From Faucicola sp048551375 (GTDB taxonomy: Bacteria > Pseudomonadota > Gammaproteobacteria > Pseudomonadales > Moraxellaceae), in assembly GCF_048551375.1 (NCBI RefSeq), contig NZ_JBLYZJ010000007.1, positions 1 to 64,000 on the forward strand: DNA of 64,000 nt, read 5' to 3'. The position numbers were made by a program, and so were the translations under genes. This document shows positions 27,707 through 35,336 of this stretch, piece after piece. How positions within the stretch are numbered: position 1 is the stretch's first letter; each line of letters opens with the position of its first letter. Under the pieces are notes generated by a model that saw only the letters and a program-made list of their open reading frames with translations, was not told the DNA's origin and searched no databases.

Positions 27707-27722
27707 AACAATGAGGAATAGT

Positions 27723-28502
27723 ATGAAAGAAAATGCAAGTAATGTCAACTTATCGCCTGTGAGCGGTGGTGTGGCTCAAGTCACGAATGTCGCAATGCTA
27801 CACGATGCGATTAAATACACAAAAGACCGTAACCCAAATCTGCCCGGTATCTGTGTGTTTTATGCCCCCAGTGGCTTTGGTAAGTCGGTGTCAGCCAGTT
27901 ATGTGGCGACTTTGACAAGGGCTTATTATGTGCAAGCTTCAAGCATTGACACCAAGAAGTCATTTTTGGAAAAGGTGCTACGTGAAATGAATATTGCCCC
28001 AGTGGGGACAGCGACAGGAATGCTGGATTTAATCAGTAGTGAACTGGCAAAAAGTGGCAAGCCGTTGATTGTGGATGAGTTTGACCATTTGGTGACGGCA
28101 GGGGGTAAAGGTGGCAAGGTTGAGCTGATTCGAGATATTTATGAAAGCTCACAGGGGACAATTATCATTATTGGGGAAGAGATGTTACCTAAAAAATTGG
28201 AGCGTTGGGAGCGATTCCACGGTCGTGTATTGAATTGGGTACAGGCTCAACCTGCAAGCATAGCGGATGCAATGCTATTGGCTCAAATATACTGCGAAAA
28301 AGTGGCGATTGATGAAGCTGTTTTGGCTGAATTGGTGGGTGCAGTGCGTGGCTCAACTCGCCGTGTGTGTACCAATCTTGAGATGTTGGGGCAGAAGGCT
28401 AGAGAAAATGGACAACGCTCTGTGGCATTTGATGACTTAAAACGCCTATTACCACATGGCTTTATTACTGGCGAATCGCCAAAACCACGGTCATTCTTTT
28501 AA
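27723..28502 (+). CDS. MuB-like AAA+ ATPase, transposition target selector
   Basis: 259 aa from the ATG at 27723 (RBS GAGGAA). Walker A is APSGFGKSVSA at about residues 44-54 and Walker B is PLIVDEFDH at about 115-123. MuB binds DNA as ATP filaments, delivers target DNA to MuA and protects phage DNA from self-insertion. Gene order directly behind MuA supports the call. The start at 27651 would translate two palindromic repeats and is rejected. Confidence 0.87.
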   Translation: MKENASNVNLSPVSGGVAQVTNVAMLHDAIKYTKDRNPNLPGICVFYAPSGFGKSVSASYVATLTRAYYVQASSIDTKKSFLEKVLREMNIAPVGTATGMLDLISSELAKSGKPLIVDEFDHLVTAGGKGGKVELIRDIYESSQGTIIIIGEEMLPKKLERWERFHGRVLNWVQAQPASIADAMLLAQIYCEKVAIDEAVLAELVGAVRGSTRRVCTNLEMLGQKARENGQRSVAFDDLKRLLPHGFITGESPKPRSFF

Positions 28503-28514
28503 TAGGGGGTAGTT

Positions 28515-29165
28515 ATGTGTTGTCGCTGTCAATTAAATCCCCCTAAATCCCCCTTTATGAAAGGGGGTGTTGAGAAACGCTGGGAGCGTAACCCTGCGTT
28601 TGACTATCAACCAAATGGCATTGTGCGAGATGCTCGTGAGCAGGTATGGGATATTCTGCGACTTGGCGAGGGTGTCACCACCACCGCCATCTGTGAGCAA
28701 GTCACCCAAGCCAACCGTAAGCAAGTGGAATATTGGCTAAAAGGTTGGATTGCAGGGGGCTTTGTCAAAGTCATTGGGGCAAAACGCCCTTTCCAAAACA
28801 TCATTGTGCGTGATATCGGACAAGAACCGCCAAGAGTGGATAGCTTCGGTAAGCCTGTGGCAACACCGCTGAATGAATCGGCATGGCGTGCAATGCGTAT
28901 TCAAAAGACCTTTAATGCTCGTCAAATCGTGGCAAGCACTGGGGCAAATCTACAAGTCAATACGGTGCGTACTTATCTACGTCAACTGGCAGAAGCTGGC
29001 TATCTCAAAGCTGTGTCAGTGGAGCAAGGTATGCTCACCACTTATCAACTAATGGAAGATACAGGCTGTAAGCCACCGCAAGTGCTACGTGGCAAGCGAG
29101 TATTTGACCAAAATCTCGGCATTATCGTGTATGAGCCGACCAAATCTGTAAGTATGGTGAATTAA
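28515..29165 (+). CDS. Winged-helix hypothetical early phage protein
   Basis: 216 aa. Two segments look like winged-helix DNA-binding folds: ~40-85 (ILRLGEGVTTTAICEQVTQA) and ~130-175 (KTFNARQIVASTGANLQVN). The N-terminus contains NPPKSPFMKGG, which is the translation of a dispersed genomic repeat at 28536-28567. A good ribosome site (AGGGGG) before the ATG at 28515 argues that the repeat is translated. ATG 28557 is a second choice. It is probably an early regulator; the function is unknown. Confidence 0.65.
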   Translation: MCCRCQLNPPKSPFMKGGVEKRWERNPAFDYQPNGIVRDAREQVWDILRLGEGVTTTAICEQVTQANRKQVEYWLKGWIAGGFVKVIGAKRPFQNIIVRDIGQEPPRVDSFGKPVATPLNESAWRAMRIQKTFNARQIVASTGANLQVNTVRTYLRQLAEAGYLKAVSVEQGMLTTYQLMEDTGCKPPQVLRGKRVFDQNLGIIVYEPTKSVSMVN

Positions 29166-29190
29166 ATCAGAAGTCATACTTTGAATGATT

Positions 29191-29213
29191 GGGCGTATGC
29201 AATACGCCCCTAC
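29191..29213. repeat. GGGCGTATGCAATACGCCC palindromic repeat in prophage
   Basis: Exact palindromic core plus the CTAC tail shared with host copies. It lies between early genes. Confidence 0.8.
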
Positions 29214-29276
29214 ACCACTGTTTTGTTTCTAGTTGAAACGACTATAAATCAACCAAAAATGAAGAAGGATTAAAGC

Positions 29277-29612
29277 ATGAGTACGTTTAAAAATACGTTT
29301 GAAAATTGGATTGATGAGGGGCAAAGTCAACAATGCCCTATGTTTCCAGTGATTAACCATGAGCCACTCACGCCTCAAGACAAAGGACGTGCGGAGCGTC
29401 TGCACCAATCAAAACAACGCCTAAACGATGAAAAACGCATTAGCGATTGGCTAAAAATTGATGTTATGCACAATCAACAAAAACTGCATGATGATGATAT
29501 TGAGGCACTGCAAGTGAACGTTGAGAAACTCCAAAGTCAGGTACATGGGCTGATATTTGTGGTCGCTGGGCTGTTGTGCGTCTGCGTAGGGGTGGTGTCA
29601 TGTCTAGCTTAA
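29277..29612 (+). CDS. Small early phage protein with C-terminal membrane helix
   Basis: 111 aa. The body is charged and helical, with a probable coiled coil near 68-90 (DIEALQVNVEKLQSQV). It ends in one hydrophobic helix (LIFVVAGLLCVCVGVVSCLA), so it should be tail-anchored in the inner membrane. The family is not recognised. It overlaps the next gene by 13 bp. Confidence 0.6.
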   Translation: MSTFKNTFENWIDEGQSQQCPMFPVINHEPLTPQDKGRAERLHQSKQRLNDEKRISDWLKIDVMHNQQKLHDDDIEALQVNVEKLQSQVHGLIFVVAGLLCVCVGVVSCLA

Positions 29613-30019
29613 ATCAGCTAAAAATCACGCCTGTCACCAAGGATAACTGGATTGAGGCGGTGAAAGAGGAGGCGGAGCAAGATGGCTGTAGCTTGACCAC
29701 AATTGCTGACAAAATCGGCTATGCTCGCCCCAGTCTAAGCCTTGCTGTGAGCGGTAAGTATGTGGGTAGTACCGACCATATTCGTGATGCGTATATTGAG
29801 TACCGTAAGCAGGTGCTATGCCCCTATATCAACGACACGGTAAGCCGTAGCTACTGTATCGACCATGCCACAGGTGATGCACCAACCCATCACCCAGCCA
29901 AATTGCGACACTGGCAAGCGTGTAAAAAATGTGAGTTTTGTCCTGAACGAGGAAATAGCGAAGCACTGCTTCTTCCGAGTGCAAGAGCCAAGCTAGGATT
30001 GGCTGGAGAGGAAAAATGA
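29600..30019 (+). CDS. HTH protein with Cys-rich C-terminus
   Basis: 139 aa from the ATG at 29600. Residues ~30-52 (SLTTIADKIGYARPSLSLAV) look like a lambda-repressor/LacI-type HTH. A CKKCEFCPERG cluster near 107-117 may bind zinc. It is translated in a chain with its neighbours (overlaps of 13 and 4 bp). It is likely a small regulator of the early region; the target is unknown. Confidence 0.6.
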   Translation: MSSLNQLKITPVTKDNWIEAVKEEAEQDGCSLTTIADKIGYARPSLSLAVSGKYVGSTDHIRDAYIEYRKQVLCPYINDTVSRSYCIDHATGDAPTHHPAKLRHWQACKKCEFCPERGNSEALLLPSARAKLGLAGEEK

Positions 30020-30582
30020 AAACCAAATGCCCCAACTGTGGTGCGACCCATTCGCTTGACAGCCTAATTATGGCGAACAAAGGCGGTGAAGCCTTTTTGC
30101 AAGCCTTTGATGTACCCAGTGAACTCAAAACCGCCATCATTCAATACCTTGGCTTATTCCGCTCGGCAGGGCGTGACCTATCGTTTGACCGTGTGGCAAA
30201 GCTACTGGCAGAGCTAAACCCAGTCATCAAAGCAGGTAAAGTCACCTTTGACCGCCAAACCTTTGATACGCCTATCCCTGCGTGGGTGTGGGCGATAGAG
30301 CAAGCTATCAAAGCAAGGGATGATGGGCGATTGACATTACCCCTAAAAAATCATAATTGGCTATATGCGGTGATGAGGCAGTTTGACCCTCGCAAAGATG
30401 CCCCTGCTAAGACGACCAATGCCAGTCCTGCGTATGGTCAGACAGTGGTATTTAATGGGGTAAAAAAATCCCTGCTAAATGGTAAAACATTTCAGGAAAC
30501 TTGGGATATTGTAAGCCAAGCTAACAAAGGCAGTGGCGAAACAATGGATGAAACTTATGAGCGAATTAAGGAGCAGTATTAA
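30016..30582 (+). CDS. Zinc-ribbon early phage protein
   Basis: 188 aa. It opens with a CPNCGATH half zinc ribbon, followed by a helical domain (~20-125) and a polar linker. It resembles small proteins of unknown role in the early regions of Mu-like phages. No catalytic motif is visible. It overlaps its upstream neighbour by 4 bp, and the next gene starts at its stop codon. Confidence 0.55.
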   Translation: MKTKCPNCGATHSLDSLIMANKGGEAFLQAFDVPSELKTAIIQYLGLFRSAGRDLSFDRVAKLLAELNPVIKAGKVTFDRQTFDTPIPAWVWAIEQAIKARDDGRLTLPLKNHNWLYAVMRQFDPRKDAPAKTTNASPAYGQTVVFNGVKKSLLNGKTFQETWDIVSQANKGSGETMDETYERIKEQY

Positions 30583-30839
30583 TGCAAAAAATGAAATTAA
30601 ACCCAGTCAAAGGTTCTTTGAGCGATGGTCTAATGATGGCAACGATTGAAATATTACTCTTAGCAGTGCATGACTTGCCTGATTTGGAAAAACGCTTGTT
30701 AAAGGCTAAAGAACGAGTGTTATTTAATCAAATTAGCAATCACCCAGAAGTTAAAAAAACGATTGAGAAAGCCCATAAAATCGCAGTTGAACAAGCTACA
30801 CGCCACAAACTTAATGCACAGGAGCAAGACAATGGCTAA
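30582..30839 (+). CDS. Small hypothetical early phage protein
   Basis: 85 aa, mostly helical and charged, with no recognised domain. The start overlaps the previous stop by one base and the end overlaps the DUF3164 gene by 8 bp, so it is translated as part of the early polycistron. Confidence 0.55.
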   Translation: MQKMKLNPVKGSLSDGLMMATIEILLLAVHDLPDLEKRLLKAKERVLFNQISNHPEVKKTIEKAHKIAVEQATRHKLNAQEQDNG

Positions 30840-31449
30840 CCAAACCCAAATCCCAGAAGGCTACGTCAAAAACGCCAAAGGACACTTAGTCCCTGTTGAT
30901 AGCGTTAAGGCAATTGACCAACTGCGTGATAGCACTGTCAAAGACATGGTTGTAATCGCCAAAGAACTTAGCGAAGCCATGCGTGAAAAGAAAGAAAAAC
31001 TGTTTAGTTTGTTTGAAGACTTTGTTCAACTATCCGCCAGTGAATACGATACCAAAGTCGGTGGCGAAAAGGGTAATACCACCATCCTTAGCTTTGATGG
31101 TCAACATAAAGTACAACTAGCAGTTAATGACAATATCGTCTTTGACGAACGCCTACAAGTCGCCAAGTCACTGATTGACGAATGTTTGCACGAATGGACA
31201 AAGGACAGTAACGACAACATCAAAGCCATCATTGATAATGCGTTCCAAGTCGATAAAGAGGGCAAAATCAATACACGCCGTGTCCTTGGTTTGCGTAGTC
31301 TGCAAATTAATGATGAAAAATGGCTAAAAGCGATGGAAGCGATTAGCGACTCTATCCAAGTCACCAGTAGCAAAGAGTATATCCGTGTCTATGAGCGTGA
31401 TAGTGAGGGTAAATACAACCAAATCCCCTTGGATTTTAGCAATGTTTAA
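30832..31449 (+). CDS. DUF3164 family protein
   Basis: 205 aa from the ATG at 30832. It contains the IPEGYVKNAKGHLVPVDSVK opening and the charged helical middle typical of DUF3164, a family confined largely to Mu-like phages and placed in their early regions. The biochemical role is not established. An earlier in-frame start would overlap the previous gene by 77 bp and is rejected. Confidence 0.8.
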   Translation: MANQTQIPEGYVKNAKGHLVPVDSVKAIDQLRDSTVKDMVVIAKELSEAMREKKEKLFSLFEDFVQLSASEYDTKVGGEKGNTTILSFDGQHKVQLAVNDNIVFDERLQVAKSLIDECLHEWTKDSNDNIKAIIDNAFQVDKEGKINTRRVLGLRSLQINDEKWLKAMEAISDSIQVTSSKEYIRVYERDSEGKYNQIPLDFSNV

Positions 31450-31486
31450 ACCGCTACCAGTCGGTTACTGGTAAATCAATCTCAAT

Positions 31487-31509
31487 GGGCGTATGCAATA
31501 CGCCCCTAC
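31487..31509. repeat. GGGCGTATGCAATACGCCC palindromic repeat in prophage
   Basis: It lies immediately before the ribosome site of the HU gene. Confidence 0.8.
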
Positions 31510-31528
31510 TCCAACAAAAGGAAACATT

Positions 31529-31801
31529 ATGAACAAGTCTGAATTAATCGCCAAAATCGCTGAACAAGCTGGCATTAGCAAAACTCAAGCCACTGCCTCG
31601 CTACAAGCATTTGAACTGGCAGTCATCGACACCCTTGCCAATGGTGGTACAGTCGAACTCAAAGGCTTTGGCACATTCAAAGTCACTGACCGTAAAGCCA
31701 AAACAGGTCGTAACCCAGCCACAGGTGAGCCTATGCAAATCCCTGCCAAAAAAGCCCCAGTGTTTAAGGCAGGAAAAGCCCTCAAAGATGCGGTGAACTA
31801 A
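31529..31801 (+). CDS. HU-family DNA-bending protein
   Basis: 90 aa. The full HU/IHF signature is visible: MNKSELIAKIAEQAGISKTQ, then GFGTFKV, and the arm sequence RNPATGEPMQIPA. It bends DNA as a dimer. Mu transposition depends on host HU at the left end and IHF at the enhancer, so a phage-borne copy may make the transpososome or the nucleoid switch less dependent on the host. A strong terminator follows. Confidence 0.93.
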   Translation: MNKSELIAKIAEQAGISKTQATASLQAFELAVIDTLANGGTVELKGFGTFKVTDRKAKTGRNPATGEPMQIPAKKAPVFKAGKALKDAVN

Positions 31802-31820
31802 TCACAATCTACCACTAACC

Positions 31821-31853
31821 AAAGGCGTGTTGCGTGGGTGACACGCCTTTTTT
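31821..31853 (+). terminator. Rho-independent terminator after the HU gene
   Basis: The stem AAAGGCGTGT / ACACGCCTTT is followed by further T residues. It ends the HU transcript before the GemA gene. Confidence 0.8.
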
Positions 31854-31866
31854 GTAAGGAAAAATC

Positions 31867-32328
31867 ATGGCTAAACAATCTGTACCAAAAACCAAGGCAC
31901 AAAAAGAACGTGGCAGACTTATCACGTTGATTCATGTTGCCAAAAACGAACTGGGGCTAGACGATGACACCTACCGTGCCATGCTCACCAATACCACAGG
32001 CAAAACCTCATCCAAAGACTGCACCCTACCGCAACTGCGTAGCGTACTCGACACCCTCAAAACCAAAGGCTTCACCGTCACCCCCAATCCATCAAAATCA
32101 TCAGCCCCAAATCTAGGAGAAAAGCCCCAAGTTGATGAAGTCCTACAACCCATGCTAGGCAAAATCGAAGCCCTGCTACTCGATGGTGGCTATACATGGA
32201 GCTACGCCAACGGCATAGCTAAGAATATGTTTAATAAAGAAAAAATAAATCTATGCGGTGGTCAAGAAATGCACCAAATCATTGTCGCTTTAGAATATAA
32301 TAGCAAGCGTAACGCAACAAAAGTCTAA
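31867..32328 (+). CDS. GemA/gp16-like regulatory protein (DUF1018)
   Basis: 153 aa. The opening RLITLIHVAKNELGLDDDTY and the later SYANGIAKNMF segment match the gp16/GemA family of Mu-like phages. In Mu, GemA (with Mor) modifies host gene expression and DNA supercoiling. Its place directly before the Mor/C-type activator is the Mu order. Confidence 0.85.
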   Translation: MAKQSVPKTKAQKERGRLITLIHVAKNELGLDDDTYRAMLTNTTGKTSSKDCTLPQLRSVLDTLKTKGFTVTPNPSKSSAPNLGEKPQVDEVLQPMLGKIEALLLDGGYTWSYANGIAKNMFNKEKINLCGGQEMHQIIVALEYNSKRNATKV

Positions 32329-32364
32329 AATCGTTAGATTAACAAAACAAAAGTAGGGGGTAAA

Positions 32365-32760
32365 ATGGCAGTCACAACCACATACCAAAACATCGCTATG
32401 GTCATCGGCGAAGAGTCCGCTCAAAAGCTGATAGGTAACTTTGGCGGTACGGAGCTGTATGTGCATACCTGTGACCGTCTGCCCCCTAATCATCAGCTTG
32501 TCACGATACTGGGTGAGGAAGTTGCAAAACGTCTATGTCACTACTATGGTGGGCGTGTGCTAGATGTACCGCTGAATAAACAAGCCGTGATAAAAAACCG
32601 CAATGCCGAAATCATCAAACTTGCCAAAGATGGGGTATGTCCAAACGACCTTGCCAAGCGGTTTACCCTTCATGTCCGTACTATTCGCAAAATCATCGAA
32701 AAGGATATCAAAGAGCGTGCCAATGCGGTGTATGCGATGAGGCAGTTTAGTTTGTTTTGA
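32365..32760 (+). CDS. Mor/C-family transcription activator
   Basis: 131 aa. The N-terminal dimerisation region (IGEESAQKLIGNFGGTELYV) and the C-terminal HTH (LAKRFTLHVRTIRKII) fit the Mor/C family. Mu uses Mor for the middle promoter and C for late promoters. Only one family member is visible here, and it lies right before the lysis operon. It is therefore the best candidate to recognise the shared TCGGAA-N4-GCCA-N2-TAT sites ahead of four late operons. Confidence 0.85.
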   Translation: MAVTTTYQNIAMVIGEESAQKLIGNFGGTELYVHTCDRLPPNHQLVTILGEEVAKRLCHYYGGRVLDVPLNKQAVIKNRNAEIIKLAKDGVCPNDLAKRFTLHVRTIRKIIEKDIKERANAVYAMRQFSLF

Positions 32761-32811
32761 TTATGGATGTTACCCCCTCCAGCTCCGCCCTTGGCAGGGG
32801 GAGAGCCAATA

Positions 32812-32859
32812 AGCACAAAAACCGTTAGATAGTGATATATCTAACGGTTTTTTTGTGCT
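32812..32859 (+). terminator. Long perfect hairpin terminator
   Basis: The stem ACCGTTAGAT / ATCTAACGGT (32821-32830 and 32839-32848) is followed by a run of seven T, and the outer arms AGCACAAAA also pair. It separates the activator gene from the late lysis promoter. Confidence 0.85.
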
Positions 32860-32896
32860 TGTTTGTTTGAGCGTGTTTTTAGGCAATGGGGCAAAA

Positions 32897-32941
32897 TCGG
32901 AACTGTGCCAAGTATTGCCATGCGTGGCGTGTGGGTATGAT
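32897..32941 (+). promoter_or_regulatory. Late promoter upstream of endolysin
   Basis: TCGGAACTGTGCCAAGTAT starts at 32897, and the -10-like TATGAT starts 39 bp later at 32936. The endolysin ATG is 28 bp beyond. Motif and spacing are shared with 38971, 42860 and 53023. Confidence 0.65.
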
Positions 32942-32968
32942 GGGGGAAAAGTCAGAAAAGGTCATATC

Positions 32969-33445
32969 ATGCAAATCACCGCCAACTTTAGCCTTGCCGA
33001 ACTCACCCATAGTAATACTGCTGTGGCTCGTGGTATCGCCAATACACCCACCGAAGCACACAAGCAAAACCTAATCCATGCCTGTGTCAACCTATGGCAA
33101 CCAATGCGTGACCTACTTGGTAAGCCTGTACATATCAACAGTGGCTACCGCTCAACAGCCGTCAATAAAGCGGTGGGCGGTAGTCCGACTTCTGCTCACA
33201 GTATCGGCTTTGCCATTGATTTTGTATGTCCTGCCTTTGGTTCACCTCGTGAGATTGTGCAGTTTTTGGCAACCGAACTACCCAAACATGGGATTGGCTT
33301 TGACCAAATCATTCTTGAATTTCCTGATACTGACAATAGCTGGGTGCATATCGGCTACAAAAACCAAGCAGGTCGCCAACGTGGGCAGGTGCTGACTGCC
33401 AAAAAAGTGCGTGGTAAAACCGTGTATCTACAGGGGATTCAGTAG
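32969..33445 (+). CDS. Peptidase M15-type endolysin
   Basis: 158 aa from the ATG at 32969. The zinc site is readable as SAHSIGFAIDF (His and Asp) and the distal WVHIGY (His), the pattern of M15A L,D-/D-Ala-D-Ala carboxypeptidase-like phage endolysins. It would cut the peptide stems of peptidoglycan at lysis. An upstream in-frame start (32855) lies inside the terminator and is rejected. The stop overlaps the holin-like gene (TAGTG). Confidence 0.85.
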   Translation: MQITANFSLAELTHSNTAVARGIANTPTEAHKQNLIHACVNLWQPMRDLLGKPVHINSGYRSTAVNKAVGGSPTSAHSIGFAIDFVCPAFGSPREIVQFLATELPKHGIGFDQIILEFPDTDNSWVHIGYKNQAGRQRGQVLTAKKVRGKTVYLQGIQ

Positions 33446-33711
33446 TGAAAAACCTTGAACTTGTACCGCATTGGCAGACTGGGTGGAAGTGGTTTAGCAC
33501 ATGGGCGTTTGCGTTGATTGTGTTTTTTGCCAGTGTACCTATGCCACCTGAAATCATGGCGTTAATCCCTGCTGAGTACCAAAAGCACGTGGTTAGCTTG
33601 GTGGCTTTGTGTGGCTTGATTCTACGCTTTGTTAAGCAGTCACACCCAAACATTGAGCCAATAAGTTTAACCCTATCAGATGGGGATATTAAGGGCGGTG
33701 AGAATGGGTGA
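33445..33711 (+). CDS. Holin-like membrane protein
   Basis: 88 aa from a GTG overlapping the endolysin stop. Two hydrophobic helices (WFSTWAFALIVFFASV at ~17-32 and HVVSLVALCGLILRFV at ~48-63) and a charged tail suggest a holin that permeabilises the membrane for endolysin release. The call rests on topology and its place in the lysis cluster. Confidence 0.65.
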   Translation: MKNLELVPHWQTGWKWFSTWAFALIVFFASVPMPPEIMALIPAEYQKHVVSLVALCGLILRFVKQSHPNIEPISLTLSDGDIKGGENG

Positions 33712-33907
33712 TATCGTTGACCGTGCCAATGAAGAGGCAGACCGTTGGCTACAATATCAAATCGCCAAAACCCACCACGAAGCCACAGACGACACCGAGT
33801 GTATCGACTGTGGCGAACCTATCGGCACGGCTCGCAAAAAATCCATACCGTGGGCGGTGCGGTGTATGAAATGCCAAACAGAACATGAACAAGGTGGTAA
33901 GCGATGA
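33704..33907 (+). CDS. TraR/DksA-type zinc-finger protein
   Basis: 67 aa from the ATG at 33704. The C4 zinc finger is CIDCGEP...CMKCQ, preceded by a helical segment, as in TraR and phage DksA homologues. These proteins bind the secondary channel of RNA polymerase and mimic ppGpp/DksA effects. It overlaps the holin-like gene by 8 bp and the next gene by 4 bp. Confidence 0.82.
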   Translation: MGDIVDRANEEADRWLQYQIAKTHHEATDDTECIDCGEPIGTARKKSIPWAVRCMKCQTEHEQGGKR

Positions 33908-34245
33908 CGTTAAATCTTGAAGCCTATCAAGCCATTATGCTCGCCATCACCATTGGTGGGTCAATCTTTGGGGCAGGTAAAGCCTTTTTTGGGCGGATTG
34001 AAACCTCGCTCAAAGAACGTGATGATGGGCTAAAAGCTGAAATTGCAAAAGTCAATGAAAACGTGAGTAAAGAGTCCGAAGCAATTCGCAAACTTGACCG
34101 TGAGCTACTTATGCTGAAAGCCGAATTGCCTCGTGAGTATGTCGCCAAAGCAGACTTTGTGCGGTCATTTACGGTGGTAGAAGCCAAAATTGATGCGGTG
34201 CAGTTAATCCTTGTTAAAATTGCTAATAAAGAGAAATCAGAATGA
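33904..34245 (+). CDS. DUF2730-like phage protein (Mu gp25 position)
   Basis: 113 aa. An N-terminal hydrophobic helix (AIMLAITIGGSIFGAG) is followed by a long charged coiled coil (~30-75). This matches the DUF2730 family found between the lysis and DNA-packaging genes of Mu-like phages. The function is unknown; a spanin-like or lysis accessory role is possible from topology. Confidence 0.65.
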   Translation: MTLNLEAYQAIMLAITIGGSIFGAGKAFFGRIETSLKERDDGLKAEIAKVNENVSKESEAIRKLDRELLMLKAELPREYVAKADFVRSFTVVEAKIDAVQLILVKIANKEKSE

Positions 34246-34559
34246 CTATTGATTTATTAAGTACACGGCGTGCAGGAATGCGTTGGCATCTGATGAACGC
34301 CCTCGACAAAGCACGCCCTATCGGTGCAATGGATACCTTGCTACTTGATGTGATGCGTGAAATCTATCCTGATGTGACTGCCAATGAGTTACACACACAG
34401 ATGGACTACCTTGAGGATAAAAGCATGATTGAGATATCACGCTATCCCAATGGGTATTGGCACGGCTGTCTGACCTGTGAGGGTGTGGACGTGGTGGAAT
34501 ATGTGAGCGACTGCCCTGTGGGTGTGGCTCGTCCTGTGAAATACTGGCAGGGGTGCTAA
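34242..34559 (+). CDS. Mu gp26-like small phage protein
   Basis: 105 aa. It contains a winged-helix-like segment (ALDKARPIGAMDTLLLDVMR and what follows) and a C-terminal Trp/Cys-containing stretch. Position between the DUF2730 and gp27-like genes corresponds to Mu gp26. No function is established. It overlaps its upstream neighbour by 4 bp. Confidence 0.65.
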   Translation: MTIDLLSTRRAGMRWHLMNALDKARPIGAMDTLLLDVMREIYPDVTANELHTQMDYLEDKSMIEISRYPNGYWHGCLTCEGVDVVEYVSDCPVGVARPVKYWQGC

Positions 34560-34560
34560 C

Positions 34561-34644
34561 ATGGGTGCAGTAATTGGCTTAATGATTGGGGTAGCTATTG
34601 GGTTTGTTTTTGGCTATGCCGTGGCAAAAGGCATTTGGGGATAG
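34561..34644 (+). CDS. 27-aa glycine-rich transmembrane peptide
   Basis: ATG at 34561, one base after the previous stop; it reads MGAVIGLMIGVAIGFVFGYA then VAKGIWG and stops. Almost the whole chain is one membrane helix with GxxxG spacing. Tight packing between two real genes argues that it is translated. It may be a lysis accessory or assembly peptide. Confidence 0.5.
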   Translation: MGAVIGLMIGVAIGFVFGYAVAKGIWG

Positions 34645-34653
34645 GAGGTCAGT

Positions 34654-35205
34654 ATGGCTCGTGAAAGTGCGATAGACCGCCTGCCTAGTGATGTCAAAAA
34701 GTTGCTTGATGACAAACTGTTTGAGAATGGCTTTAACGGTTACATTGACCTTGAAACATGGTTGCGTGAGCAAGGCTATGAGATTAGCAAATCATCTATC
34801 CACCGCTATGGGCAAAAGGTGGAGAAAAAACTGGCAATGATACAAGCCAGTACCCAAGCGGCGATGATGATTGCGGAGCAAGCCCCTGATGATGCCGATA
34901 TGCGAAGCCAAGCGGTATTATCACTGGTGCAGTCTGAAATCTTTGATGCGTTGTTAGACTTTCAAAACGCCACTGATGAAGAGAATGCTATGAGTCCTGC
35001 TGACCGCCTCAAGCTATTGGGGCAAGCAGGTAAAGGGATTGCGAATATCACCACCGCCTCGGTGAATCAGAAAAAATGGCAGACTGAGGTCAAAGACAAA
35101 GCCCAAAAGGCTGCCGATGCGGTGGAGAATATCGTGTCAAAAGGTGGGCTAAATGCAGAAACCGTACAGATGATACGGCGTGAAATACTGGGGATTGCGG
35201 AATGA
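34654..35205 (+). CDS. Small terminase subunit (Mu gp27/DUF3486)
   Basis: 183 aa. The opening ESAIDRLPSDVKKLLDDKLF and the middle segment GYEISKSSIHRYGQKVEKKL are hallmarks of the Mu gp27 family. It acts with the large terminase to recognise and package phage DNA with flanking host DNA, headful style. Its stop overlaps a 44-aa ORF start (ATGA). Confidence 0.88.
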   Translation: MARESAIDRLPSDVKKLLDDKLFENGFNGYIDLETWLREQGYEISKSSIHRYGQKVEKKLAMIQASTQAAMMIAEQAPDDADMRSQAVLSLVQSEIFDALLDFQNATDEENAMSPADRLKLLGQAGKGIANITTASVNQKKWQTEVKDKAQKAADAVENIVSKGGLNAETVQMIRREILGIAE

Positions 35206-35336
35206 CAGGTCAATCATTAGGGTTTGCGGTCTTGGTTATCTGTACAACCATATTGGAATTAAAAGGGCATAGTACACAAGGGCTTTGGATTGGTGTTGTG
35301 CTTTGGGCATTTTTTGGTAACTTCAATGGTAAATAA
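35202..35336 (+). CDS. 44-aa membrane peptide between terminase genes
   Basis: ATG at 35202 overlaps the small terminase stop (ATGA), and the frame ends 11 bp inside the large terminase gene. Two hydrophobic segments (LGFAVLVICTTILEL and LWIGVVLWAFFGNF) suggest a small membrane protein. Coupled overlaps on both sides favour a real gene. Confidence 0.45.
   Translation: MTGQSLGFAVLVICTTILELKGHSTQGLWIGVVLWAFFGNFNGK

Noticed and set aside
27651..27722. MuB start at 27651
   Set aside because: The first 24 codons would be two palindromic GGTGCGT repeats. The ATG at 27723 has a proper ribosome site and family-like start.
32855..32968. Endolysin start at 32855
   Set aside because: The extension begins in the T-tract of a terminator and covers the late promoter.
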